A stretch of 64,000 nucleotides of DNA from Limnohabitans sp. Lineage in GTDB: Bacteria; Pseudomonadota; Gammaproteobacteria; Burkholderiales; Burkholderiaceae_C. The stretch is from assembly GCF_023910625.1 (NCBI RefSeq), contig NZ_JAAVVW010000003.1, forward strand, positions 2,480,001 through 2,544,000, given 5' to 3'. Every line of letters begins with the position of its first letter. The first letter of the stretch is position 1. The translations under genes and the position numbers were made by a program. The notes beneath the pieces were generated by a model, which saw only the letters and a program-made list of their open reading frames with translations, made no database searches and was not told where the DNA came from. This document shows positions 9,187 to 18,221 of the stretch, piece by piece.

Positions 9187-10095
9187 TCAAAATGACTCGT
9201 TCGGCCCCAGATACCGCCATGTCCCTGCAGGCATCTGGCCCAGTTGCACGCCGCCCATGCGGATGCGTTTGAGGCCCACGACTTTCAGGCCGACTTGTTC
9301 GCACATGCGGCGTATCTGACGCTTTTTGCCCTCGGTCAGCACAAAGCGCAGCTGTTCGGGGTTTTGCCAGTCCACCTTGGCGGGCTTGAGGGGTTTGCCG
9401 TCCAAGCTCAGGCCGTGGCGCAGGCGCTCCAGTTGCTCTTTCGGGAAGATGGCTTGCACGTTGGCGCTCACGCGGTCAAAGTCGCCAATGACGGTGAGCG
9501 GGTTGGCCTTGCCGCCATAGGTGGCGGACGCAGCCGAGGCGGCGGCGGTGTTTTCGTGGCCGGTATAGGCCACGCGCACCAGATACTCTTTTTCCATCTC
9601 GGAGTCTTCGCCAATCAACTGGCGCGCCACGCGGCCGTCTTGTGTCAGCACCAACAAGCCTGTGGAGTCGATGTCCAAGCGCCCTGCCGGGGCCAAGCCG
9701 CGCAGGTGCGGCGGGGTGAAACGAAGCTTGGATGGGTCACCACCCCAGTGGCTGCGCGGGTTGATCAGGGTGATCGCGGGTTCGTGTCCGTCTTCGGCCT
9801 GGCCGCTCACATAGCCCAAGGGCTTGTGCAAAAGAATAGTCACTTGTCGGTCTTGTTGTTGCTCGGCCGCTTTGTCGATGGTGATGCGGTCAGACAGCGT
9901 GACCTGCTGGCCCATGCTGGCGGGCAGGCCGTTGACCATCACCCAGCCTTGTTCGATCCAGGCGTCGGCTTCGCGGCGCGAGCACATGCGCAACTCGGCC
10001 ATGCGCTTGTTCAGGCGCGAGGTGCCGCTGGGTTCGGCCGTTTCGCCTTTGCCTTCGGGGCGGGGGGCGCGTTTGAATGCAGGGGGCTGGGTCAT
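9187..10095 (-). CDS. 23S rRNA pseudouridine synthase, RluB/RluE/RluF family
   Basis: Isomerises a uridine in 23S rRNA. An N-terminal S4 RNA-binding domain ([20 protein letters not shown]) is followed by the RsuA-family catalytic core, with the nucleophile Asp in [11 protein letters not shown] and the late motif [14 protein letters not shown]. About 302 aa from ATG 10095. A TTG at 10164 would add 23 residues and overlap the upstream stop, but those residues look non-conserved. RluF is the closest guess; the exact target uridine cannot be told from sequence alone. It follows the Crp-like gene on the same strand. Confidence 0.88.
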   Translation of the reverse strand: MTQPPAFKRAPRPEGKGETAEPSGTSRLNKRMAELRMCSRREADAWIEQGWVMVNGLPASMGQQVTLSDRITIDKAAEQQQDRQVTILLHKPLGYVSGQAEDGHEPAITLINPRSHWGGDPSKLRFTPPHLRGLAPAGRLDIDSTGLLVLTQDGRVARQLIGEDSEMEKEYLVRVAYTGHENTAAASAASATYGGKANPLTVIGDFDRVSANVQAIFPKEQLERLRHGLSLDGKPLKPAKVDWQNPEQLRFVLTEGKKRQIRRMCEQVGLKVVGLKRIRMGGVQLGQMPAGTWRYLGPNESF

Positions 10096-10156
10096 GGGGT
10101 TAGCGCTGACAGGATGGGGCCAGATAGGCTTGACGCTGATTGTCCCTTGTTTTGTG

Positions 10157-10867
10157 TCAGCCAAATTGGGCGGTGCGCAGCCCCTGCAAGTCCAGGATGC
10201 GCAGACCGCCGTATTCGACGCGAATCAGTTGGCGCGCTTGCAGCACGCGCAGGGCTTCGTTCACCCGTTGACGAGACAAACCAACCAAGTAAGCCAGCTC
10301 TTGTTGCGTGATGCGCAACACTTCGCCCACACCCGAGAACAAGACTGGATTGAACAAAGCCGCCAGATGACGAGCCAAGCGCAATTCGGGGTTGTTCATG
10401 CGATCCAGTTCGCGGGCAGCGATGAATTGGCCCAGACGTTCGTTGAGTTGCTGCATGATGAAGCGGTTGAAACCCAGCGAGTGGTCAATCAGCCAGTGAA
10501 AAGTTTCCAGAGGTAGCCCCGCCACCACACTCGGGCGCAGGGCCTGGATGTTGTAGCGGTAGACCTCGCGCTTGAGCGCCGTCCCCTCGCCAAACCAGCC
10601 TCCGGGTGGCACACCCGTAAAGGTCATGGTCTGACCGCTTTCGTTGTCGCTGCTCATCTTGAGCAGGCCCGAAATCACGCCAAACCAGAAAGTCACAGGA
10701 CGGCCAACGCGGCAGACATAGTCGCCTGCCTGAGGGTCACTCACCACCAGTTGTGGCACGATTTCCAGGCGCTCTGGCGGGCGCAACAGATGCAGCCACG
10801 GGATTTCCTGGAGATCGGCTTCGGTGGGAGCGCGGCGGCGCTGGTAAACGCTGTTTTCTTTGGCCAT
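10157..10867 (-). CDS. Crp/Fnr family transcriptional regulator
   Basis: Cyclic-nucleotide-binding-like sensor domain (about 30-150), then a winged helix-turn-helix with recognition region [20 protein letters not shown] near 190-210. 236 aa, normal for the family. No N-terminal cysteine cluster, so not an Fe-S Fnr. It is divergent from the acyl-CoA ligase/LIV transporter cluster, and a palindrome sits in the shared gap, so it probably controls that cluster. The effector is unknown. Confidence 0.85.
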   Translation of the reverse strand: MAKENSVYQRRRAPTEADLQEIPWLHLLRPPERLEIVPQLVVSDPQAGDYVCRVGRPVTFWFGVISGLLKMSSDNESGQTMTFTGVPPGGWFGEGTALKREVYRYNIQALRPSVVAGLPLETFHWLIDHSLGFNRFIMQQLNERLGQFIAARELDRMNNPELRLARHLAALFNPVLFSGVGEVLRITQQELAYLVGLSRQRVNEALRVLQARQLIRVEYGGLRILDLQGLRTAQFG

Positions 10868-10921
10868 GGCGATGGTCTGTCTGTCAGTTGACGGTCAGGT
10901 GGGCTAGGGGTCTTCCCTGAA

Positions 10922-10939
10922 TTGTCGTCCAAACGACAA
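10922..10939. promoter_or_regulatory. Inverted repeat, candidate operator of the Crp/Fnr-like regulator
   Basis: TTGTCGTCCAAACGACAA is a perfect 7-bp inverted repeat with a 4-base spacer. It lies between the divergent regulator and CoA ligase genes, where a dimeric Crp/Fnr protein would bind. The assignment to this regulator is inferred from position. Confidence 0.5.
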
Positions 10940-11023
10940 CTTAGCGTCAAATGACTGCCTACGATCTCCAACAAGTTCAGCCGCATTGCATCCAATGCGC
11001 CGTTTTTGGAGACAGGTCAGGTC

Positions 11024-12970
11024 ATGCAAACAACGTTTCCCCGCTTGATGCTCAAGCATGCTGCCGAGCGCCCCACAGCGCCCGCATTGCGCGAGAAAAT
11101 ATATGGCATTTGGCAAACCACCAGCTGGTCGGATTTGGCCAGCCTGGTCCAGTCTGTCGCCTGTGGCTTGCACCAGGCGGGTCTGCAGCGCGGCGAGCAC
11201 CTGATCGTGGTGGGCTCCAACCGCCCACGTCTTTACGCCACGATGCTGGCCGCACAGTCCTTGGGCGTTATTCCGGTGCCGCTGTATCAGGACGCGGCTG
11301 CCGCCGAGTGCGTGTTCCCCATCACCAACGCCGAGGTGCGCTTTGCGGTGGTGGAAGACCAGGAGCAAGTTGACAAGATGCTGGAAGTGCGTGAGCAATG
11401 CCCACAACTGACCCACATTTATTACGACGACCCACGCGGCTTGCGCAAGTACACCGAAGACGGTTTGGGCTCACTCGAAGAGTTGATCGCGGCCGGTGGG
11501 GTGTTTGCCCAGCAGCACCCTCAGTTTTTCAACGAAGAAGTTGAAAAAGCGGCCCATACCGATGTGGCGGCGATGTTCTTCACTTCGGGTACGACCGGCA
11601 ACCCCAAGGGCGTGGTGCATACGCACAGCTCATTGATCGACCGCGCCGACGCCGGCGCTGAATTCGACAAGCTGACCCATGCCGAAGACGTGCTGGCCTA
11701 CATGCCGCCAGCCTGGATTGGGCAAAACATCTTCAGCTACGCGCAGTGGTTGGTGTGCGGCTACGTGGTCAACTGCCCCGAGTCTTCGGCCACGGTGACC
11801 ATCGACCTGAAAGAAATTGGCCCAACGTATTATTTCGCACCGCCCCGGGTGTTTGAAGGCATGCTCACCAGCGTGATGATCCGCATGGAAGATGCGGGCA
11901 GCTTCAAGCGCAAGCTCTTTCACCACTTCATGTCTGTGGCCAAAAAAGTCGGCCCGGCCTTGATGGACGGCCAGTCGGTCGGCTTCATGGACCGTTTGGT
12001 GTATGGCTTGGGTAACCTGATGGTTTTCGGCCCCTTGCGCAACAACATGGGTTTCAGCCGCGTGCGTGTGGCCTACACCGCGGGCGAGGCGATTGGCCCT
12101 GACCTGTTCACTTTCTTCCGCTCGATCGGCGTGAACATCAAGCAGCTGTATGGTTCCACCGAAACCGCCGTGTTCGTTTGCTTGCAGCCCGACAACGAAG
12201 CGCGCGCCGACACGGTGGGCGTGCCTTGCAAGGGTGTGGAGATCAAGGTGGCCGACAACGGCGAGATCTTGGTCAAGTCGCCCGGCTTGCTCAAGGGCTA
12301 CTACAAAAACCAGAAAGCCACCGACGAAGTGCTGACGGCCGACGGTTGGTACCACACCAGCGATGCGGGTTTCATCGACAGCCACGGCCACCTCAAAATC
12401 ATTGACCGCGTGAAAGACGTGGGCCGCATTCAGGGCGGTGCCAACGACGGCGCGATGTTCGCGCCCAAATACGTCGAAAACAAGCTCAAGTTTTTCCCTT
12501 TCATCAAAGAGGTGGTGGCTTACGGCGACCAGCGCGAAAAAGTTTGCGTCATGCTCAACATCGACTTTGATGCCGTGGGCAACTGGGCAGAGCGCCGCAA
12601 CCTGTCTTATGCGGGCTACACCGATCTGGCCCAAAAGCCCGAGGTCTACCAGCTCATCCAGGATTGCGTGGAAAAGGTCAACGCTGACTTGGCAGAAGAC
12701 GCCATGCTGGCGGGCAGCCAGATCAGCCGATTCTTGGTCTTGCACAAAGAACTGGACGCCGACGACGGTGAACTCACCCGCACCAACAAAGTCCGCCGTG
12801 GCTTCATTGCCGACAAATACAAACCGCTGGTGGATGGCCTGTACGAGGGCAAAGCCGAGCAGTTCATCGAGACGGTGGTCAAGTTTGAAGATGGCCGCAC
12901 CGGCACCGTGAGCGCCACGCTCAAGATTTCCGACGCCAAAACATTCACACCCGTGAAGGCCGCAGCATGA
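11024..12970 (+). CDS. AMP-dependent acyl-CoA ligase linked to LIV-type transporter
   Basis: Adenylate-forming enzyme that activates a carboxylic acid to its CoA thioester. The P-loop motif TSGTTGNPKG is at 187-196, and YGSTETAVF and the hinge region DAGFIDSHGHLKIIDRVKD follow. 648 aa, the size of long-chain acyl-CoA synthetases. ATG 11024 is preceded by GGAG; an in-frame TTG at 11006 is less likely. Its stop overlaps livG (ATGA), tying it to the transporter and suggesting that imported acid is activated at once. The substrate (fatty, aromatic or branched) cannot be read from sequence. Confidence 0.88.
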   Translation: MQTTFPRLMLKHAAERPTAPALREKIYGIWQTTSWSDLASLVQSVACGLHQAGLQRGEHLIVVGSNRPRLYATMLAAQSLGVIPVPLYQDAAAAECVFPITNAEVRFAVVEDQEQVDKMLEVREQCPQLTHIYYDDPRGLRKYTEDGLGSLEELIAAGGVFAQQHPQFFNEEVEKAAHTDVAAMFFTSGTTGNPKGVVHTHSSLIDRADAGAEFDKLTHAEDVLAYMPPAWIGQNIFSYAQWLVCGYVVNCPESSATVTIDLKEIGPTYYFAPPRVFEGMLTSVMIRMEDAGSFKRKLFHHFMSVAKKVGPALMDGQSVGFMDRLVYGLGNLMVFGPLRNNMGFSRVRVAYTAGEAIGPDLFTFFRSIGVNIKQLYGSTETAVFVCLQPDNEARADTVGVPCKGVEIKVADNGEILVKSPGLLKGYYKNQKATDEVLTADGWYHTSDAGFIDSHGHLKIIDRVKDVGRIQGGANDGAMFAPKYVENKLKFFPFIKEVVAYGDQREKVCVMLNIDFDAVGNWAERRNLSYAGYTDLAQKPEVYQLIQDCVEKVNADLAEDAMLAGSQISRFLVLHKELDADDGELTRTNKVRRGFIADKYKPLVDGLYEGKAEQFIETVVKFEDGRTGTVSATLKISDAKTFTPVKAAA

Positions 12971-13749
12971 CCAAGAAAATCGGCGACGTCATCATGGACG
13001 TCAACCACATCAGTTTGCGCTTCGGCGGCGTGAAGGCGCTGACCGACATCTCGTTCAACGTGCGCGAGCACGAAGTGCGCGCCATCATTGGCCCCAACGG
13101 CGCGGGCAAGAGCTCGATGCTCAACTGCATCAACGGTGTTTACCAGCCGCAAGAGGGCAGTATCACTTTCCGTGGGCAAAAGTTTGACCACATGAACAGC
13201 CGCCAAGTGGCCGAGATGGGCATTGCCCGCACGTTCCAGAATTTGGCCTTGTTCAAGGGCATGAGCGTGATCGACAACATCATGACCGGCCGCAACCTGC
13301 ACATCAAGAGCAACCTGTTCTTGCAGGCTTTGCGCATCGGTCCCGCCCAGCGCGAAGAAGAAAAGCACCGCGAATTCGTCGAACACATCATCGACTTTCT
13401 GGAGATCCAGGCCTTTCGCAAAACACCCGTGGGTCAGTTGCCTTATGGCTTGCAAAAGCGGGTGGACTTGGGTCGCGCCTTGGCCATGGAGCCCAAGGTG
13501 CTCTTGCTCGACGAACCCATGGCCGGCATGAACATGGAAGAAAAGCAGGACATGTGCCGCTTCATCTTGGATGTGAACGATGAGTTCGGCACCACCATCG
13601 TGTTGATCGAGCACGACATGGGCGTGGTGATGGACATCTCGGACCGCGTGGTGGTGCTGGACTACGGCAAAAAAATCGGCGACGGGACTCCCGAAGAAGT
13701 GCGCAACAACGAAGAAGTGATCAGTGCCTATCTGGGCACCAGCCACTGA
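12967..13749 (+). CDS. livG: LIV-type ABC transporter ATP-binding protein LivG
   Basis: First ATPase of a branched-chain-amino-acid (HAAT) family importer. Walker A GPNGAGKS is at 42-49. The signature is LPYGLQKR rather than LSGGQ, as is common in LivG proteins, and Walker B is VLLLDEPMAGMN. 260 aa. It overlaps the CoA ligase by 4 bases and is followed 12 bases later by livH. In this context it more likely serves uptake of the acid activated by the neighbouring ligases than leucine itself. Confidence 0.9.
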   Translation: MTKKIGDVIMDVNHISLRFGGVKALTDISFNVREHEVRAIIGPNGAGKSSMLNCINGVYQPQEGSITFRGQKFDHMNSRQVAEMGIARTFQNLALFKGMSVIDNIMTGRNLHIKSNLFLQALRIGPAQREEEKHREFVEHIIDFLEIQAFRKTPVGQLPYGLQKRVDLGRALAMEPKVLLLDEPMAGMNMEEKQDMCRFILDVNDEFGTTIVLIEHDMGVVMDISDRVVVLDYGKKIGDGTPEEVRNNEEVISAYLGTSH

Positions 13750-13761
13750 GGAGAAAAAGAC

Positions 13762-14691
13762 ATGGCATTTTTTCTGGAAGCCCTTTTTGGCGGCCTCATG
13801 GCCGGCATGCTTTATTCCTTGGTCGCCCTGGGTTTTGTCTTGATTTTCAAAGCCTCAGGCGTGTTTAATTTCGCGCAAGGCGCGATGGTGCTGTTTGCCG
13901 CCTTGGCCATGGCCCGTTTTTCAGAGTGGGTCCCAGGCTGGCTGGGCATCGAAGACAAGTTCATGGGCAATCTGATTGCCTTTGTGCTGGCTGCCGCCAT
14001 CATGTATGTGCTGGCTTGGCTGATCGAGCGCCTGGTGCTGCGCCACTTGGTCAACCAAGAGGGCGTGACTTTGCTGATGGCCACTTTGGGCATCACCTAC
14101 TTTTTGGATGGCTTGGGGCAGACCATTTTTGGAAGCGCCATTTACAAAATTGATGTGGGTATGCCCAAAGAGCCCGTCTTCCTTTTCGAGTCGGTGTTCC
14201 CTGGCGGAGTACTGATCAGTTTGGAGGATGTTTACGCAGCTTGTATCGCGGCTTTGTTGGTGGTGGTTCTGTCGCTGTTTTTCCAGAAGACCGGTACCGG
14301 TCGCGCCCTGCGTGCTGTGGCCGATGACCACCAAGCCGCTCAATCCATTGGCATCCCGCTCAACCGCATTTGGGTGATCGTCTGGTTCGTGGCGGGTATC
14401 ACCGCCTTGGTCGCCGGCATCATCTGGGGCTCTAAATTGGGTGTGCAGTTCTCCCTGACCACCGTGGCTTTGCGTGCTTTGCCGGTGATCATTTTGGGTG
14501 GCCTGACTTCGGTGCCCGGTGCCATCATCGGCGGCCTGATCATCGGTGTGGGCGAGAAATTGTCTGAGGTTTACCTGGGCCCCTATGTGGGCGGTGGCAT
14601 TGAAATTTGGTTTGCGTACATGCTGGCTCTCGTCTTTTTGTTGTTCCGTCCGCAAGGCTTGTTCGGCGAAAAGATCATTGACCGCGTGTAA
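13762..14691 (+). CDS. livH: LIV-type ABC transporter permease LivH
   Basis: Inner-membrane permease of the HAAT family, 309 aa with about eight hydrophobic helices. Characteristic segments are GLMAGMLYSLVALGFVLIFK at the start and GRALRAVADDHQAAQSIGI in the cytoplasmic EAA-like loop that contacts the ATPases. RBS GAGGAG precedes the ATG. It forms the translocation pore with LivM. Confidence 0.92.
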   Translation: MAFFLEALFGGLMAGMLYSLVALGFVLIFKASGVFNFAQGAMVLFAALAMARFSEWVPGWLGIEDKFMGNLIAFVLAAAIMYVLAWLIERLVLRHLVNQEGVTLLMATLGITYFLDGLGQTIFGSAIYKIDVGMPKEPVFLFESVFPGGVLISLEDVYAACIAALLVVVLSLFFQKTGTGRALRAVADDHQAAQSIGIPLNRIWVIVWFVAGITALVAGIIWGSKLGVQFSLTTVALRALPVIILGGLTSVPGAIIGGLIIGVGEKLSEVYLGPYVGGGIEIWFAYMLALVFLLFRPQGLFGEKIIDRV

Positions 14692-14703
14692 GGAGAGAAA
14701 AAC

Positions 14704-15780
14704 ATGTTTTACAGAGAAAACGGTCAGTTCAAGACCTCTTACCGCAGCGACCAGCAGATCTTTGCGATTGCGCAAGACCGCTGGGCCATCCTGGCGCTGA
14801 TTGCCTTCGCTTTCGTCGGCGTGCCCCTTATCGCCGATGAATACATGTTCCGCGCCATCTTGATCCCCTTCCTGATCTTGTCGTTGGCCGCATTGGGAGT
14901 GAACATCCTGGTCGGTTATTGCGGTCAAATTTCCCTGGGTTCAGGGGCTTTCATGGCCGTGGGCGCTTACATGGCCTACAACACCTATGTGCGCATCGAG
15001 GGCATGCCGGTCATTTTGGCCTTGCTTGCAGGGGGATTCTTCGCCACATTGGTAGGTATCTTCTTTGGGATTCCCAGCTTGCGAGTCAAGGGCCTTTATT
15101 TGGCGGTGGCCACCTTGGCGGCCCAGTTCTTTTGCGATTGGGCATTCAGCCGCATCAGCTGGTTCACAAACAACAGCTCTTCTGGCTCTGTGGCGGTCTC
15201 TGATTTCCAAGTGTTGGGTTGGGTCATTGATTCGCCGGTTGACAAATACCTGTTTGCCTTGAGCTTCTTGGTGGTGTTTGGTTTGCTTGCCAAAAACCTG
15301 GTGCGCTCGGCCATTGGCCGGGAATGGATGGCGATCCGTGACATGGACGTGGCCGCTGCCGTCATTGGCATTCGCCCCATGTACGCCAAACTCAGTGCCT
15401 TTGCTGTCAGCTCTTTCATCGTGGGGGTGGCCGGCGCTCTGTGGGGCTTTGTGCACTTGGGCTCCTGGGAACCTGCGGCGTTCTCGATTGACCGCTCCTT
15501 TCAGTTGCTGTTCATGGTCATCATTGGCGGCATGGGCTCCATCATGGGCAGTTTCTTTGGCGCGGCCTTCATCGTGGTGTTGCCCATTTTCTTGAACCAG
15601 TTTTTGCCGGCTGTGGGGGCGGTTTTCGGGATTGAAATCTCGACGGCCTTGGTCTCCCATGTCGAGTACATGATTTTTGGTGCTTTGATTGTCTGGTTCT
15701 TGATTGCCGAGCCTCACGGCCTGGCTAAGCTCTGGAGCATTGCCAAGCAGAAGTTGCGGTTGTGGCCCTTCCCGCACTGA
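14704..15780 (+). CDS. livM: LIV-type ABC transporter permease LivM
   Basis: Second permease subunit, 358 aa. Recognisable by NILVGYCGQISLGSGAFMAV and the loop GREWMAIRDMDVAAAVIGI, both conserved in LivM. A soluble N-terminal stretch of about 30 residues precedes the first helix. RBS AAGGAG lies between the livH stop and ATG. A gap of about 105 bases then separates it from livK. Confidence 0.92.
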   Translation: MFYRENGQFKTSYRSDQQIFAIAQDRWAILALIAFAFVGVPLIADEYMFRAILIPFLILSLAALGVNILVGYCGQISLGSGAFMAVGAYMAYNTYVRIEGMPVILALLAGGFFATLVGIFFGIPSLRVKGLYLAVATLAAQFFCDWAFSRISWFTNNSSSGSVAVSDFQVLGWVIDSPVDKYLFALSFLVVFGLLAKNLVRSAIGREWMAIRDMDVAAAVIGIRPMYAKLSAFAVSSFIVGVAGALWGFVHLGSWEPAAFSIDRSFQLLFMVIIGGMGSIMGSFFGAAFIVVLPIFLNQFLPAVGAVFGIEISTALVSHVEYMIFGALIVWFLIAEPHGLAKLWSIAKQKLRLWPFPH

Positions 15781-15886
15781 GTGAAAGGGTGTGTTGGCGT
15801 GGGCATTGATTGCTCTGCCATCACATCATTGCAACTTGAATGATGGGTCCATTGGTATTTCACACACGATTTAAGGAGACAGTTCA

Positions 15887-17221
15887 ATGAAGCTCAAAAA
15901 GTTAGCCATGTTGGCCACTTTGGCTTGTGCAGGTTTGTCAGCGGTAGTCACCACTTCAGTCATGGCACAAGAGAAAGTCCAGTTCTTCCCCAGCTTGACG
16001 GGCCGCACGGGACCAGTCGCACCAAACGCAACACCTTTCGCGAATGGCTATGCTGACTACATGAAGTTGGTGAATGCCCGCGGTGGCATCAACGGTGTGA
16101 AAACCCTTGTTGAGGAATGCGAAACCGCATATGCAACAGACCGTGGTGTCGAGTGCTATGAACGACTGAAGGGCAAGCATGGAGGTGCCACGGTCTTTCA
16201 GCCTTTGTCAACCGGCATCACGTTTGCTTTGACCGAAAAAATACCGACTGACAAAATCCCTATGATCACTTCAGGTTACGGGCGCAGCGACTCTGCTGAC
16301 GGTGGTGTCTTCAAGTGGAATTTCCCGCTGATTGGTCACTATTGGGTGGCGGGGGATGTTTTGTTGCAGCACATTGCAAAACAGGCTGGTGGCTGGGACA
16401 AACTCAAAGGCAAAAAAATAGCGGTTGCCTACCACGACAGTCCATTTGGCAAAGAGCTTTTGCCCATTGTGCAAGAGCGAGCAGCCACACATGGCTTTAC
16501 CCTTCAGTTGTTGCCCATTCCTGCACCCGGTGTCGAACAAAAGGCCATTTGGCTTCAAGTGCGCCAACAGCGACCCGATTACGTGATGCTTCAAACTTGG
16601 GGTGTCATGACGGCCACCTCGATCAAAGAGGCTATTGCAACAGGTTACCCGCGTGAAAAAATGTTTGGTACCTGGTGGTCTGGTGCTGAACCTGACATCA
16701 AGGACATTGGGGCCGCAGCCAAAGGCTACAACGCCGTCATGATGCAGCACGGCGCAGAACCGCAGTCTGCTGTGGTTAAGGAAATTCTGGCCAAAGTGCA
16801 TGACAAAGGCCAGGGAACCGGGCCGAAAGCAGAAGTGGGTGAGGTGTTGTACATGCGGGGAGTGGTTGGTGCGATGCTCGCTGTTGAAGGCGTTCGCCAA
16901 GCCCAGGAAAAATATGGCAAGGGCAAGGTCATGACTGGCGAGCAAGCACGCTGGGGCTACGAGAACCTGAACTTGACGCAGGCCAAATTGGATGCGTTGG
17001 GCTTCAAGGGCGTCATGCGTCCGGTTTCCACCTCTTGTGCGGATCACATGGGCTCTGCATGGGCGCGTGTTCACACATGGGACGGCAGTAAATTTGTCTG
17101 GGCGTCCGATTGGATGCAGGCTGATGAGCAAATCATCAAGCCATTGGTCAAAGCTTCAGCCGACAAGTACGCCGCCGAGAAGAAGATCACGCGCCGCGCT
17201 CCTGCGGATTGCCAGTCTTGA
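15887..17221 (+). CDS. livK: LIV-type ABC transporter periplasmic substrate-binding protein
   Basis: Periplasmic receptor of the transporter, 444 aa. The signal peptide is residues 1-27 (MKLKK basic start, hydrophobic core, TSVMA/QEK cleavage). The mature part has the Leu/Ile/Val-binding type I fold, e.g. FAIGYADYMKLVN-like N-terminal lobe (FANGYADYMKLVNARGG) and IKEAIATGYPREKMFGTWWS. It is longer than E. coli LivK (369 aa), like the group annotated for aromatic or organic acid uptake in Burkholderiales. RBS AAGGAG. Ligand unknown; the symbol indicates family, not leucine specificity. Confidence 0.85.
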   Translation: MKLKKLAMLATLACAGLSAVVTTSVMAQEKVQFFPSLTGRTGPVAPNATPFANGYADYMKLVNARGGINGVKTLVEECETAYATDRGVECYERLKGKHGGATVFQPLSTGITFALTEKIPTDKIPMITSGYGRSDSADGGVFKWNFPLIGHYWVAGDVLLQHIAKQAGGWDKLKGKKIAVAYHDSPFGKELLPIVQERAATHGFTLQLLPIPAPGVEQKAIWLQVRQQRPDYVMLQTWGVMTATSIKEAIATGYPREKMFGTWWSGAEPDIKDIGAAAKGYNAVMMQHGAEPQSAVVKEILAKVHDKGQGTGPKAEVGEVLYMRGVVGAMLAVEGVRQAQEKYGKGKVMTGEQARWGYENLNLTQAKLDALGFKGVMRPVSTSCADHMGSAWARVHTWDGSKFVWASDWMQADEQIIKPLVKASADKYAAEKKITRRAPADCQS

Positions 17222-17358
17222 TCTGAAACCACGCCTGCCGCGCAAGCGGCAGGTGGTCAGCTGCAGCGGGCATTGGCCCGCCAACAGCTGCCAAATGGAA
17301 CCCTTGCGTGCAGCGATTTCATTTGGCTTGAACCCCAGAATTTGAAAAGGCACAGTCC

Positions 17359-18168
17359 ATGAGCGACCAAAACATTGTTCTCAACGTCAATGGCATCGAA
17401 GTCATTTACAACCACGTCATCTTGGTACTCAAGGGCGTGTCCCTGCAGGTGCCAGAGCAAGGCATCGTGGCTTTGCTCGGCGGTAACGGCGCAGGCAAAA
17501 CCACCACGCTGCGCGCGATCTCCAATTTGCTGCAGGGCGAGCGCGGCGACGTGACCAAAGGCAGCATCGAGCTGCGCGGTGAGCGCATCGAAAACCTCAC
17601 GCCAGCCGACCTGGTCAACCGTGGCGTGGTGCAGGTCATGGAAGGGCGACACTGCTTTGCCCACTTGTCGATCGAAGACAACCTGTTGACTGGAAGTTAT
17701 ACCCGCAAGGACAAGGGCGAGATCGCGGCCAACCTGGACAAGGTTTACACCTATTTCCCGCGCCTCAAAACCCGCCGTACTTCGCAAGCTGCCTACACCT
17801 CGGGCGGTGAGCAACAGATGTGTGCCATTGGCCGCGCCCTGATGACCAACCCCAGTGTGATGTTGCTCGATGAGCCCTCCATGGGTCTGGCTCCACAGAT
17901 CGTGGAAGAGGTGTTCAACATCGTCAAAGACCTGAACGAGAAAGAAAAGGTCACTTTCTTGATCGCTGAGCAAAACACCAACATGGCGCTCAAATATTCT
18001 GACTACGGCTACATCATGGAGTCGGGTCGCATCGTGATGGACGGCGTGGCTGAAGACCTGCGTACCAACGAAGACGTGAAAGAGTTTTACTTGGGCATGG
18101 GCGGTGGCGAGCGCAAGAGCTTCAAGGATGTCAAGAGCTACAAGCGCCGCAAGCGCTGGTTGGCTTGA
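17359..18168 (+). CDS. livF: LIV-type ABC transporter ATP-binding protein LivF
   Basis: Second ATPase of the importer, 269 aa. Walker A GGNGAGKT at 41-48, signature SGGEQQMCAIGRAL, Walker B VMLLDEPSMGLAP. It carries an unusually basic tail (KSYKRRKRWLA) after the usual LivF end. It sits about 135 bases after livK and is followed closely by a PaaK-like ligase, completing the set of two ATPases, two permeases and a receptor. Confidence 0.92.
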   Translation: MSDQNIVLNVNGIEVIYNHVILVLKGVSLQVPEQGIVALLGGNGAGKTTTLRAISNLLQGERGDVTKGSIELRGERIENLTPADLVNRGVVQVMEGRHCFAHLSIEDNLLTGSYTRKDKGEIAANLDKVYTYFPRLKTRRTSQAAYTSGGEQQMCAIGRALMTNPSVMLLDEPSMGLAPQIVEEVFNIVKDLNEKEKVTFLIAEQNTNMALKYSDYGYIMESGRIVMDGVAEDLRTNEDVKEFYLGMGGGERKSFKDVKSYKRRKRWLA

Positions 18169-18221
18169 TACGCTGACTTTACCCCTTGACTTTCTCTGCG
18201 CAGTATCCCAGAAAGAAATCC

